Positions 42,781 to 53,199 of a stretch of DNA of 64,000 bases are shown piece by piece. This stretch comes from Mycobacterium sp. SMC-4 (GTDB lineage Bacteria; Actinomycetota; Actinomycetes; Mycobacteriales; Mycobacteriaceae): NCBI RefSeq assembly GCF_025263265.1, contig NZ_CP079869.1:2728001-2792000 (forward strand), in the 5' to 3' direction. The notes beneath the pieces were generated by a model. That model did not search any database, was not told the origin of the DNA, and saw only the letters and a program-made list of their open reading frames with translations. Numbering within the stretch: position 1 is the stretch's first letter; each line of letters starts with the position of its first letter. The position numbers and the translations under genes were made by a program.

Positions 42781-43422
42781 CTAACGCTGCATCGAGGAGA
42801 TGTAATAGGTCTCTTTGCCGGTCGGGTAGCCACCGCCGTCGGTGCTGATATGCACGTGGTCGAAGTGATTCAGCGTCTCCGAGCCGTAGTCCGCGGTCCA
42901 GCTCGGAGCACCGATGCCCGGGTAGTAGCCCTGTCGCCAGATCACATGCAGCACGCCCCACCGCTTCGCATTGGCCAGCGCGAAGCCCGCGATCTGGTTA
43001 CCCAGCTCAATGCCCTCATCGCTGTGATGGTTGGGGATCATCACGTCGATGGCCAGCCCATTGGGATGCCATGGCAACGGATCCTGCCGGTATCCGCCGA
43101 TCGTCGTGATCTCGGGAAACATCATGCTGATCGCCCGCGCCGCCCAGATGGTCTTGACCTGCAACCCGCCCTCATGGCCCACGCCCTGAGGCAGCGCGAA
43201 CTCGAACACCCGGGCGTCGACCGGCGCGCTGGCGGCCAATAATTCGGCTTCGGTCGGCACCGGTACGGTGGGGGGCCGCGGCGCCGGATCGAACGCTTTC
43301 GACGGGACTGCCGACGGCTCCGGGGCAGGCGGAGGCGCCGCGGTCTGGGCGAAGATCATGCCTGCCGAGGCCACCAGGGACACGGCAATGGCCAACCACC
43401 GGCCACGGCCGTTAGCTAACAC
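42781..43422 (-). CDS. Exported peptidase-like protein with a VanY/M15-type metal site
   Basis: The product is 213 residues with a GTG start read from 43422; a GTG at 43437 is also possible. A signal peptide (WLAIAVSLVASAGMIFA) precedes a Pro-rich linker. The C-terminal ~120 residues resemble the ARB_07466/peptidase-M15 domain used by some mycobacterial secreted proteins: GGYRQDPLPWHPNGLAIDVMIPN has the first His and Asp, and NHFDHVHIS holds the second His pair. The fold fits a D,D- or L,D-peptidase or a sugar-binding relative, so action on peptidoglycan is plausible but not shown. Confidence 0.72.
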   Translation of the reverse strand: MLANGRGRWLAIAVSLVASAGMIFAQTAAPPPAPEPSAVPSKAFDPAPRPPTVPVPTEAELLAASAPVDARVFEFALPQGVGHEGGLQVKTIWAARAISMMFPEITTIGGYRQDPLPWHPNGLAIDVMIPNHHSDEGIELGNQIAGFALANAKRWGVLHVIWRQGYYPGIGAPSWTADYGSETLNHFDHVHISTDGGGYPTGKETYYISSMQR

Positions 43423-43552
43423 ATTCCTGCCCACCACAGCACCATAAACGGCGCCTGCAGGGCATTGGCGGCTTTTGCCACACCACCGTGTGGCGCGTCC
43501 GGACCCGAGGGGTCTCACCAGGGTCCACACCGTGCGCGCCTACGATGACGAG

Positions 43553-44404
43553 GTGCGTCTGGGACTGTCCACACCGGTCGTGGTGCAGGTTCCCGGCGTC
43601 GCCTCGCCCTGGGAAGCCGACGCGGGTCCCGAGGAACTGCGTCGGGTCGCCACCACCGCCGATGAGCTCGGCTACGAGTTCCTGACCTGCTCCGAACATG
43701 TCGCGATCCCCGTCGACGAGGCCCCGGCGCGAGGCGACGTGTACTGGGATCCGTTGTCCACCCTGGGGTTTCTTGCCGCGCACACCCGGCGGATCAAGCT
43801 CACCACCGCAGTGGTGGTGCTGGGCTACCACCACCCGCTTGAGATCGTCAAACGCTACGGCACGCTGGACCGACTCAGTGCCGGGCGACTGATCCTGGGC
43901 GTCGGAATCGGTTCCCTCGCAGCTGAATTCGACCTCATCGGAGCGCAGTGGGACCAGCGAGCCGCGCGTGCCGACGACGCACTTCGCGCATTGCGTGCGT
44001 CGCTGTCGAGCCCGAAGCCCGAGTATCACGGGCCGCATTACTCCTTCGGCGGGATGTCTGTGCGGCCGTTCGCGAGCGCTGCGCGGGTGCCGATCTGGGT
44101 GGGCGGCAGAACCACCCAGTCTCTGCGCCGGGCGATAGCGCTTGCCGACGGTTGGCTGCCGTTCGCGCTGCCGGTCCGGCAAGTGCGGGAGATGCTGGCC
44201 GCCGCGGATCCGCCGGCAGGGTTCGACGTCGTCCTGCCCACCGGCGCGCTCGACCCGGCGGCACGTGGCCCGGACGTCCGGAATCGACTCGAGACGCTGC
44301 GCGAGGCGGGCGCCACCGCGGTGTCGTGCACCCTGACTGCACGCTCGCTGGAGCATTACCTCGAGCAGCTCGGGTTGCTGCGCGACATCGCCGACACCCT
44401 CTGA
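43553..44404 (+). CDS. LLM class F420-dependent oxidoreductase
   Basis: The product is 283 residues from GTG 43553 (MRLGLSTPVVV); earlier in-frame starts extend into the divergent promoter region. It shows the luciferase-like TIM-barrel pattern: EELRRVATTADELGYEFLTCSEHVAIP, DPLSTLGFLAAHTRRIKLTTAVVVLGYHHPLEIVKRYGTLDRLSAGRLILGVGIGSLAAEF, and VPIWVGGRTTQSLRRAIALADGW. In mycobacteria this family mostly uses cofactor F420 and reduces or oxidises small organics or ketones. The length is close to normal. Substrate unknown. Confidence 0.9.
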   Translation: MRLGLSTPVVVQVPGVASPWEADAGPEELRRVATTADELGYEFLTCSEHVAIPVDEAPARGDVYWDPLSTLGFLAAHTRRIKLTTAVVVLGYHHPLEIVKRYGTLDRLSAGRLILGVGIGSLAAEFDLIGAQWDQRAARADDALRALRASLSSPKPEYHGPHYSFGGMSVRPFASAARVPIWVGGRTTQSLRRAIALADGWLPFALPVRQVREMLAAADPPAGFDVVLPTGALDPAARGPDVRNRLETLREAGATAVSCTLTARSLEHYLEQLGLLRDIADTL

Positions 44405-44492
44405 CCGTCACACAGAAGGGTTGTGCCCGCGCGACCGCGCCGTGACGGCCGCGAAGCCCGAGCTGACCCACCGGGGGTCCGGGCATGTTCGG

Positions 44493-44498
44493 TAGTCT
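44493..44498 (+). promoter_or_regulatory. -10 element TAGTCT, probable icd2 promoter
   Basis: TAGTCT fits the mycobacterial -10 pattern. It lies 58 bp upstream of the icd2 ATG, which has GGGAG at its ribosome-binding position. No convincing -35. Confidence 0.45.
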
Positions 44499-44556
44499 GC
44501 GCCAGAAGGGTCACAGCTCTTCGAACTGACGCCAGACCTACGCCGGGAGACAGCAC

Positions 44557-46794
44557 ATGAGCGCTGAGCAGCCGACCATCATCTACACGCTGACCGACGA
44601 GGCGCCACTGCTGGCGACGTTTGCGTTCTTGCCGGTGGTCCGCACCTTCGCCTCCGCGGCCGGCATCGACGTCAAGTCCACCGACATCTCGGTGGCAGCG
44701 CGCATCCTCGCCGAGTTCAGCGATCGGCTGACCGAAGAGCAGAAGGTGCCCGACAACCTCGCCGAGCTCGGCGAGCTGACCCAGCTGCCCGAGACCAACA
44801 TCATCAAACTTCCCAACATCAGCGCCTCGGTTCCGCAGCTTCTGGCCGCGATCAAGGAGCTCAAGGCCAAGGGCTACGACCTGCCCGACTACCCCGGCGA
44901 ACCACAGAACGACGACGAGAAGCAGATCAAGGAGCGCTACGCGAAAGTGCTCGGCAGTGCGGTCAATCCCGTTCTCCGCCAGGGCAATTCAGATCGCCGT
45001 GCACCCAAGGCGGTCAAGGAGTACGCCCGCAAGCACCCGCACAGCATGGGGGAGTGGTCGCAGGCGTCGCGTACCCATGTGGCGACCATGAAGCACGGCG
45101 ACTTCTACCATGGCGAGAAATCGATGACCATCGACAAAGACCGCAAGGTCAAGATGGTCTTGACCACCAAGAGCGGCCAGACCCAGGTACTCAAGCCCGA
45201 GGTGGCTCTCGAAGACGGCGACGTCATCGACAGCATGTTCATGAGCAAGAAGGCGTTGTGCGACTTCTACGAGGAGGAGATGCAGGACGCCTACAAGACC
45301 GGGGTCATGTTCTCACTGCACGTCAAGGCGACGATGATGAAGGTCAGCCACCCCATCGTGTTCGGCCATGCGGTCAAGGTGTTCTACAAGGACGCGTTCG
45401 CCAAGCACCAGAAGCTGTTCGACGATCTCGGCGTCAACGTCAACAACGGCATGAGCGATCTGTACGACAAGATCGCCTCGCTACCGGCGTCGCAGCGTGA
45501 CGAGATCATCGAGGACCTCCACCGTTGCCACGAGACCCGGCCCGAATTGGCGATGGTCGATTCAGCGCGCGGTATCACCAACTTCCACTCGCCCAGCGAC
45601 GTGATCGTCGACGCGTCGATGCCGGCGATGATCCGGCTCGGCGGCAAGATGTACGGCGCCGACGGCCGCACCAAGGACACCAAGGCGGTCAATCCGGAAT
45701 CCACGTTCTCCCGGATCTACCAGGAGATCATCAACTTCTGTAAGACCCACGGCCAGTTCGATCCGACGACGATGGGCACCGTTCCCAACGTCGGGCTGAT
45801 GGCGATGAAGGCCGAAGAGTACGGCTCCCACGACAAGACGTTCGAGATCCCCGAGGACGGCGTGGCCGACATCGTCGACATCGACACCGGCGAGGTGCTG
45901 CTGAGCCAGAACGTCGAGACCGGCGACATCTGGCGTATGCCCATCGTCAAGGACGCCGCGATCCGGGACTGGGTCAAGCTGGCCGTGACGCGGGCCCGCG
46001 CCTCGGGTATGCCGGCCGTGTTCTGGCTCGACACCGAGCGTCCCCACGAAGTCGAGCTGCGCAAGAAGGTCAAGGCCTACCTGTCCGACCATGACACCGA
46101 AGGTCTGCAGATCCAGATCATGCCGCAGGTCTGGGCGATGCGATACACAATCGAGCGGGTCATCCGCGGGCAGGACACCATCGCGGTGACCGGCAACATC
46201 CTGCGTGACTACCTGACCGACCTGTTCCCGATCCTCGAGCTCGGCACCAGCGCCAAGATGCTGTCCATCGTGCCTCTGATGGCCGGCGGCGGCATGTACG
46301 AGACCGGCGCGGGCGGGTCCGCCCCCAAACACGTAAGCCAGCTGCTCGAAGAGAACCACCTGCGGTGGGATTCGCTGGGCGAGTTCCTCGCGCTGGGCGC
46401 GAGCTTCGAGGACATGGGCCGCAAGTCGGGTAACAAGAAGGCCGAGCTGCTGGGCAAGACCCTCGACGCCGCAATCGGCAAGTTGCTCGACAACAACAAG
46501 AGCCCGTCGCGTAAGGCCGGCGAGCTGGACAACCGCGGCAGCCAGTTCTACCTGAGTTTGTACTGGGCGCAGGAGCTGGCCCAGCAGAGTGAGGACGGCG
46601 AACTCGCCGAGTACTTCACCCCGTTGGCGAAGGCGCTGGCCGACAACGAAGAGACAATCATCGCCGAGCTCAACGAGGTGCAGGGGGAGTCCGTCGACAT
46701 CGGCGGCTACTACTACCCGGACCGGGAGAAGACGACCGCGGTGATGCGTCCCAGCAAGACCTTCAACGAGACGCTGGAGCGGGCCGGCGGTTAG
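44557..46794 (+). CDS. icd2: NADP-dependent isocitrate dehydrogenase, monomeric type
   Basis: The product is 745 residues from ATG 44557, the typical length of the monomeric (80 kDa) isozyme, equivalent to M. tuberculosis Rv0066c. Family segments are visible: [86 protein letters not shown] and [33 protein letters not shown]. It oxidises isocitrate to 2-oxoglutarate and makes NADPH in the TCA cycle. It is a single-gene unit; in M. tuberculosis the gene sits elsewhere, so conserved synteny with the Rv1683-Rv1713 block has ended by this point. Confidence 0.97.
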   Translation: MSAEQPTIIYTLTDEAPLLATFAFLPVVRTFASAAGIDVKSTDISVAARILAEFSDRLTEEQKVPDNLAELGELTQLPETNIIKLPNISASVPQLLAAIKELKAKGYDLPDYPGEPQNDDEKQIKERYAKVLGSAVNPVLRQGNSDRRAPKAVKEYARKHPHSMGEWSQASRTHVATMKHGDFYHGEKSMTIDKDRKVKMVLTTKSGQTQVLKPEVALEDGDVIDSMFMSKKALCDFYEEEMQDAYKTGVMFSLHVKATMMKVSHPIVFGHAVKVFYKDAFAKHQKLFDDLGVNVNNGMSDLYDKIASLPASQRDEIIEDLHRCHETRPELAMVDSARGITNFHSPSDVIVDASMPAMIRLGGKMYGADGRTKDTKAVNPESTFSRIYQEIINFCKTHGQFDPTTMGTVPNVGLMAMKAEEYGSHDKTFEIPEDGVADIVDIDTGEVLLSQNVETGDIWRMPIVKDAAIRDWVKLAVTRARASGMPAVFWLDTERPHEVELRKKVKAYLSDHDTEGLQIQIMPQVWAMRYTIERVIRGQDTIAVTGNILRDYLTDLFPILELGTSAKMLSIVPLMAGGGMYETGAGGSAPKHVSQLLEENHLRWDSLGEFLALGASFEDMGRKSGNKKAELLGKTLDAAIGKLLDNNKSPSRKAGELDNRGSQFYLSLYWAQELAQQSEDGELAEYFTPLAKALADNEETIIAELNEVQGESVDIGGYYYPDREKTTAVMRPSKTFNETLERAGG

Positions 46795-46870
46795 CGCGGG
46801 TCAGCTATCGGTTGCACTTCGCGGTGCCGAGCATCGTGATTTCGCTATCGGCCCGGTGCGGGGAGGTGAC

Positions 46871-46927
46871 ATGAGTAACATCCGCCCCACACGTACCGAT
46901 AAACAGCCATCACTGGTAGTCGACTAG
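46871..46927 (+). CDS. 18-codon upstream ORF with a strong ribosome-binding site
   Basis: ATG 46871 is preceded by GGGAGGTGAC, a near-perfect Shine-Dalgarno, and the frame ends at TAG 46927. The peptide is MSNIRPTRTDKQPSLVVD. The next gene's ATG begins 8 bp later (46936) and has GGGGTA but no better Shine-Dalgarno, so translation of this ORF could feed ribosomes to it. It may be a leader or regulatory peptide; coding by chance cannot be excluded because it is so short. Confidence 0.4.
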   Translation: MSNIRPTRTDKQPSLVVD

Positions 46928-46935
46928 GGGTAGCT

Positions 46936-48063
46936 ATGCGGGTAATGGGCTTGTCACTGACCGCCACGAGCGCGGTCTGGGTGCTTCTCGACACCAGTAC
47001 CGGCACCGTCCTGGCCGAGGAAGTCGTCGCTGTCACCTCGCTCGACGAGGTAGCCAAAGCGGCTGCGCAAAGTGTTCAGGCCTTCGCCGCGCAAACCGAC
47101 CATCGCATCGACAGCGTGCACCTGGCCTGGACGCCTGACGGCCGCCAGCACGGCATCCGGCTGCGGACCAAGTTGCGCCTCTACGGGTTCGACGCGATCG
47201 AGACGATCACTCCGGAGCAGGCCCGCGAAGCGCGCAATCGCACCGCCCGCCACATCGCCCCGCATCTGGCCATGGCCTACGGCGCAGCCCGAGCTGCGCG
47301 CGCCGACGACACCGGCTCTGCGCTGCATCGGCTCGCGGCATTGGTGCCGCACCGCACCGCGCCATCCGGTTCGGCACGCGAGAGCACACGCGCCCGGCTG
47401 GACACCGCCCGCACTGCGATGTCCGGCCTGGTCGACGCCACGCGCGTCTCCCTGCAGTCGGCGGCCACCCGCGTTCCGCTGCGAATCGCGGCTGCGATCG
47501 GCGTCACCGCTGTCGTCGGTGTCGCCCTCTATGCACTCGTCGGCCCCACATCTGGACCCGCACCCGGGCCTGCTCCGGCCAGCGCGGTCGCCGAGCCGAG
47601 CACCTCGGCTCCCGAACCGTCGCGTGACAAGGGCCCGGTTGCGCCCGCACCGCAGCCGGTCCCGGCGGTGGCCGCCCAGCCCGAGGTGGCGACTCCGCGC
47701 GAGTCCGTCACGGCGGCCGAGGTGGTGCGATCCCCGACTGCTCAGACCGTGCCCGACGCCCCCGCTGCACGCCAACCGGCCTCGGTGCCGGTCACCTCGA
47801 CGGTCGAGGAGGCCACTGCCACCGAGTCGGCGCCGCAGATATCCCCGGCATCGGAGATGGTGACCGCTCCAGCGGCGGTCACCACGCCCGCTCCGGCCGA
47901 GGCGGCCACGATCGGTGCTGAGCAACCACATCTGAACCACCCCGCACCGGTGGCCGGGCCTGTGGCGGTACCGGAGCCGGTCCCGCCTGCCGCGCCGGTC
48001 CCGCCTGCAGCACCCGAACCACCGCCGGGACCGCTGAACATGTTCCTGGGCGCGCTGCCCTGA
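46936..48063 (+). CDS. Mycobacterial membrane protein, DUF7159-like, with a Pro/Ala-rich C-terminus
   Basis: The product is 375 residues from ATG 46936. Residues 1-~120 form a globular domain reminiscent of actin/ribonuclease H-like folds (MGLSLTATSAVWVLLDTSTGTVLAEEVV, VHLAWTPDGRQHGIRLRTKLRLYGFDAIETI). A segment of ~60 Ala/Arg-rich residues follows, then one membrane helix (RIAAAIGVTAVVGVALYALVG, about 180-202). The rest is a low-complexity Pro/Ala/Val tail. Related proteins with a Pro/Thr-rich tail occur in other mycobacteria (for example Rv0312). Function is unknown; an 18-codon ORF directly precedes it. Confidence 0.65.
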   Translation: MRVMGLSLTATSAVWVLLDTSTGTVLAEEVVAVTSLDEVAKAAAQSVQAFAAQTDHRIDSVHLAWTPDGRQHGIRLRTKLRLYGFDAIETITPEQAREARNRTARHIAPHLAMAYGAARAARADDTGSALHRLAALVPHRTAPSGSARESTRARLDTARTAMSGLVDATRVSLQSAATRVPLRIAAAIGVTAVVGVALYALVGPTSGPAPGPAPASAVAEPSTSAPEPSRDKGPVAPAPQPVPAVAAQPEVATPRESVTAAEVVRSPTAQTVPDAPAARQPASVPVTSTVEEATATESAPQISPASEMVTAPAAVTTPAPAEAATIGAEQPHLNHPAPVAGPVAVPEPVPPAAPVPPAAPEPPPGPLNMFLGALP

Positions 48064-48078
48064 GGCCGAGTCGCGGCC

Positions 48079-48346
48079 TCAGCGTCCCAGCGGCACCGAG
48101 ATCAACCGGCTTCGCGCAGCCTTGAGCGAGTCGGGCAGTACCCACGCCACGGTGCCCATCAGCTTCGAGCTCAGTGAGCCGGGGTGTACCGAACCGCCGA
48201 CGCGGGCCAGCTCCTCGGGAAGATCGTTGATCGCATCGTCTTTAGGCGGCGACGACGTCGTAGCCGTTCGAGGCGAGGATGCGCGCCAACTCCCGACCGA
48301 TCCCGCTCGACGCGCAGGTGACAAGGGCCAACTGTGCAGCTGTCAT
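48079..48346 (-). pseudogene. Remnant of a short-chain dehydrogenase/reductase gene
   Basis: Read from 48346, the first 34 codons (MTAAQLALVTCASSGIGRELA..ILASNGYDVVAA) are a typical SDR start with the TGxxxGIG-type NAD(P)-binding glycines, then a stop. A second piece in another frame ending at 48079 (ELARVGGSVHPGSLSSKLMG...) resembles an SDR C-terminal end with the substrate-loop HPG. Roughly 150 residues that normally lie between, including the YxxxK active site, are missing. The gene looks deleted internally and frameshifted. It lies back to back with the furA promoter. Confidence 0.6.
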
Positions 48347-48462
48347 GGCCGCCGCATACCCGGCCGGATTGCGCGAAAACTTTGACGCGGCGGCGGGCCC
48401 GGATGGTGGTAACGGGCGTCGCAACAGCAGTCGAAACACGGGTCGACGAATTTCGGGAAAAA

Positions 48463-48492
48463 CTTGATTCCGTCCAGAAAACCGGACAAGAT
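48463..48492 (+). promoter_or_regulatory. furA promoter/operator region (AT-rich FurA box)
   Basis: TTGATT (48464-48469) and CAAGAT (48487-48492) are separated by 17 bp. The stretch CTTGATTCCGTCCAGAAAA resembles the AT-rich FurA operator found ahead of furA-katG in other mycobacteria (CTTGAC...TTCCAGAAAA type). The -10 ends 7 bp before the ATG at 48500, so the transcript would be essentially leaderless. Confidence 0.65.
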
Positions 48493-48499
48493 CGAGAAG

Positions 48500-48943
48500 A
48501 TGGCCGAAGATTCCGACTATGCGGACGCACTGCGGTCGGCCGCCCTGCGCGTCACCCGCCCGCGAATGGCGGTGCTGCAGGCAGTCGAACAGCACCCGCA
48601 TGCTGACACTGAGCTCATCATCCGGGCCGCACGCGGTGTGCTGCCCGACATCTCCCGTCAAACGGTCTACGACGCGCTCAACGCGTTGGCAGCGACCGGA
48701 TTGGTGCGACGGATACAGCCGGCAGGATCAGTGGCCCGGTATGAAACCCGGGTCGCCGACAATCACCACCACGTGGTGTGTCGGTCCTGCGGGGTGATCG
48801 CCGACGTAGATTGCGCAGTCGGCGACACCCCGTGCCTGACGGCCTCAGACGAACTCGGCTTCGACATCGACGAGGCAGAGGTCATCTACTGGGGGCTCTG
48901 CCCCCGATGCACGGCATCTCAGAAGTCCCGATCACATCCGTGA
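48500..48943 (+). CDS. furA: Ferric-uptake-family repressor FurA
   Basis: The product is 147 residues from ATG 48500; this matches M. tuberculosis FurA, and an upstream TTG at 48464 lies inside the promoter. The winged helix (RSAALRVTRPRMAVLQAVEQHPHADTELIIRAARGVLPDISRQTVYDALNALAATGLVRR) is followed by the regulatory metal site NHHHVVCRSCGVIADVDCAVGDTPC and a C-terminal CPRC. FurA represses itself and katG, and releases DNA when its cysteines or metal are oxidised. It precedes katG by 48 bp, as in other mycobacteria. Confidence 0.95.
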   Translation: MAEDSDYADALRSAALRVTRPRMAVLQAVEQHPHADTELIIRAARGVLPDISRQTVYDALNALAATGLVRRIQPAGSVARYETRVADNHHHVVCRSCGVIADVDCAVGDTPCLTASDELGFDIDEAEVIYWGLCPRCTASQKSRSHP

Positions 48944-48970
48944 TCAACAGCCCCATCATTTACCGAATGA

Positions 48971-51238
<2,268 letters not shown>

Positions 51239-51248
51239 TCGGCAAGTC

Positions 51249-52016
51249 TTACAGGTAGCTTTCGGGTCCGACGAGCGCCCACACCGTCTTTCCGTCTGCC
51301 ATCGGGTGAGAACCCCAGGCGCGGCTCAGCGCCGCGACGATGGCCAGACCGGAGACGGTGTGGGCGCCGCGCTCTGGGTCCTCATGGCGCACGGCCGGCC
51401 GCGGACTGGTGTCGCGGACCGCCACGGTGACCGTGCTGTCGGTGGCTTCCAGCTGGAGCGTCGGGGCACTCGTGGTGTGCTCCAACACGTTCTCGATGAG
51501 GATTGTGGCCAATGTCTGCGCGGTGATCCCGGCATCATTGCGATCCCAGGTCTGCAGCCACTGCGAGATGAGTTGACGCCCCTGGCGCAGGCTGCTGAGC
51601 ATCGGCGGCAGCTGGGCCCGGGCACGCCGCCGGATGCTTCGTCGGGCGACCACAAGCTCGGATTCGCCCGGTGATCGTGGATAGACCGGGACATAGCGTT
51701 GGATCGCCGTGCGGGTGATCGCGGCCCGGCGTAAGGGATCGGTGCAGACCAGCACGACGGGGACGTCGGGCCAGGTACTGACGTGCCACCGCGCGCTGGT
51801 GAACACCGTCCACGCCGAAGTGGTGGGCACACACAGCCTGCTCACGTCGACCTCGACCACTGCGGGTTCCTCGAGGGCGGCCTTGACCACACTGTCGCGC
51901 ACATGTAGGTAGGTCACGCTGTCCAGGGTTCCATCGAGCACCAGACGGATCCGGTCCGCCGAATGGCGGGTCGCCACCGACACCGCTGACTCCTCGAACA
52001 TCGGGTGCTCAGACAT
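51249..52016 (-). CDS. STAS domain fused to an RsbW-like HATPase (single-chain partner-switch protein)
   Basis: The product is 255 residues starting at the ATG read from 52016. Residues ~10-105 look like a STAS domain (DRIRLVLDGTLDSVTYLHVRDSVVKAALEEPAVVEVDVSRLCVPTTSAWTVF), with the position of the phosphorylatable Ser occupied by TTS instead of the DSSG pattern. Residues ~140-255 form a GHKL ATPase domain: N-box ILIENVLEH (Glu175, Asn176, His180), VAVRDTSPRPA with Asp202, and GLAIVAALSRAWG. Usually these two activities are on separate anti-sigma and anti-anti-sigma proteins. It overlaps cheB by 8 bp in the same operon. Confidence 0.8.
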   Translation of the reverse strand: MSEHPMFEESAVSVATRHSADRIRLVLDGTLDSVTYLHVRDSVVKAALEEPAVVEVDVSRLCVPTTSAWTVFTSARWHVSTWPDVPVVLVCTDPLRRAAITRTAIQRYVPVYPRSPGESELVVARRSIRRRARAQLPPMLSSLRQGRQLISQWLQTWDRNDAGITAQTLATILIENVLEHTTSAPTLQLEATDSTVTVAVRDTSPRPAVRHEDPERGAHTVSGLAIVAALSRAWGSHPMADGKTVWALVGPESYL

Positions 52017-53019
52017 CGTGCGCGGGCGAGTCTGTTTCCGATGTGGCCAGTCTTTCCCGCAACACTGCCTGGGCCTTATCGGTCTCCTCGGCGAGGGCGA
52101 TATAGCGGTTGCGCAGAATCTCTGTCGTCGCCTTGGCCGCCAGCTGGTGGGCCAGTCGGGACTTCTCGTGCAGGCTGCGCACCGCCACCCACAGGGCGCG
52201 CTGGACCTCGTCGTCGCACGCTGACAACAGAGAGTCGCCGGTCCAGGCATGGCCCACCTGACAGCGGAAGCGGCCGTCTCCGACTTCGTGGAGCGAGCCG
52301 TTGCAGTCCGGACAGGTGAAACCCGAAGGTGGCCCGAGAGATTCGGCGCCGATGTCGGCGGAGAACCGGTCGGCCATCGCGATGCGGTTCTCCAACTCCA
52401 GGTACCCGTCGGGCGGGCGGGGCATCCGGTCGGGGCGACGAGCGCACAGCTTGCCGACGAGGGGACCCATTTCGTGCGCTGTGGCGGTCTGATCAACAAC
52501 ACCTGCCTGCAGGGCGTGGGTCGGCATGGCCGAAAACATTGCGTCGGAGGGCGTCTGGCACAGGGTGATGCCACCGCGCGCGCGGATCGCCGCCAGACCG
52601 AGGACGCCGTCGTCGAGCACACCGGACATCACGACGCCGATCGCTGAGGGGCCGAACGCGACCGCCACGGATCGGAACATCGCGTTCAACGCCGGGCGGT
52701 GGCCATTCTCGGTCGGCCCGTCGGACAGCACGATCTGGTGGTCATGTGTCAGCAGGTGACGTCCGGGCACCGCGACATAGATTCGACCGGCCAGCAACGC
52801 GGCGCCATGCTCGGCAGCAACGGCGCTCATCGCGCTGTGGCGATCGATGATCTGGGCGAGGACGCTGGGTCCTGCTGCGGGCAGGTGCAGGGCCATCAAC
52901 ACGGCGTAGGGCAGGTCGGCGGGAAGGCCGGCGGCGACTTTGCACAGCGCTTCGACGCCACCCGCCGATCCGCCGACAGCTATCACGCCGTCGGCACGAC
53001 GAAGCGAGCCAGTAATCAT
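52009..53019 (-). CDS. cheB: CheB-type methylesterase domain protein without receiver domain, with a Cys-rich C-terminal domain
   Basis: The product is 336 residues starting at the ATG read from 53019. It starts directly with the methylesterase fold: VIAVGGSAGGVEAL (Ser18), LMALHLPAAG (His45) and VVMSGVLDDGVLGL (Asp137) give the catalytic triad. There is no response-regulator receiver domain. After a linker, a small domain with FTCPDCNGSLHEVGDGRFRCQVGHAW (C-x2-C ... C-x4-H) may bind zinc; a helical tail ends it. CheB removes methyl esters from chemoreceptors in motile bacteria, but mycobacteria lack flagella and receptors, so its substrate is something else. Coupled to the STAS-ATPase gene. 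Confidence 0.88.
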   Translation of the reverse strand: MITGSLRRADGVIAVGGSAGGVEALCKVAAGLPADLPYAVLMALHLPAAGPSVLAQIIDRHSAMSAVAAEHGAALLAGRIYVAVPGRHLLTHDHQIVLSDGPTENGHRPALNAMFRSVAVAFGPSAIGVVMSGVLDDGVLGLAAIRARGGITLCQTPSDAMFSAMPTHALQAGVVDQTATAHEMGPLVGKLCARRPDRMPRPPDGYLELENRIAMADRFSADIGAESLGPPSGFTCPDCNGSLHEVGDGRFRCQVGHAWTGDSLLSACDDEVQRALWVAVRSLHEKSRLAHQLAAKATTEILRNRYIALAEETDKAQAVLRERLATSETDSPAHDV

Positions 53020-53029
53020 CCGTGCCCGG

Positions 53030-53054
53030 CTACCCGTTTCTCCATTCGGTAAGC
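53030..53054 (-). promoter_or_regulatory. Weak SigF-like promoter before cheB
   Basis: On the minus strand GCTT (53054-53051) and GGGTAG (53035-53030) are separated by 15 bp, close to the GTTT-N15-17-GGGTAt pattern of SigF promoters but with an imperfect -35. The -10 ends 11 bp before the cheB ATG. Confidence 0.35.
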
Positions 53055-53199
53055 AATACCTCTGGTCCAGACGTCAGATATCCGAAATACGAAAAACTTC
53101 AGACACGATGCGAAGCATCTGGACGTCGGCGTTTGCCGATCGCCCGAAATGGACTCCCAGCTCTACGGGTTCGACAGCCGATCCCGCAGAAAGGGTTAC

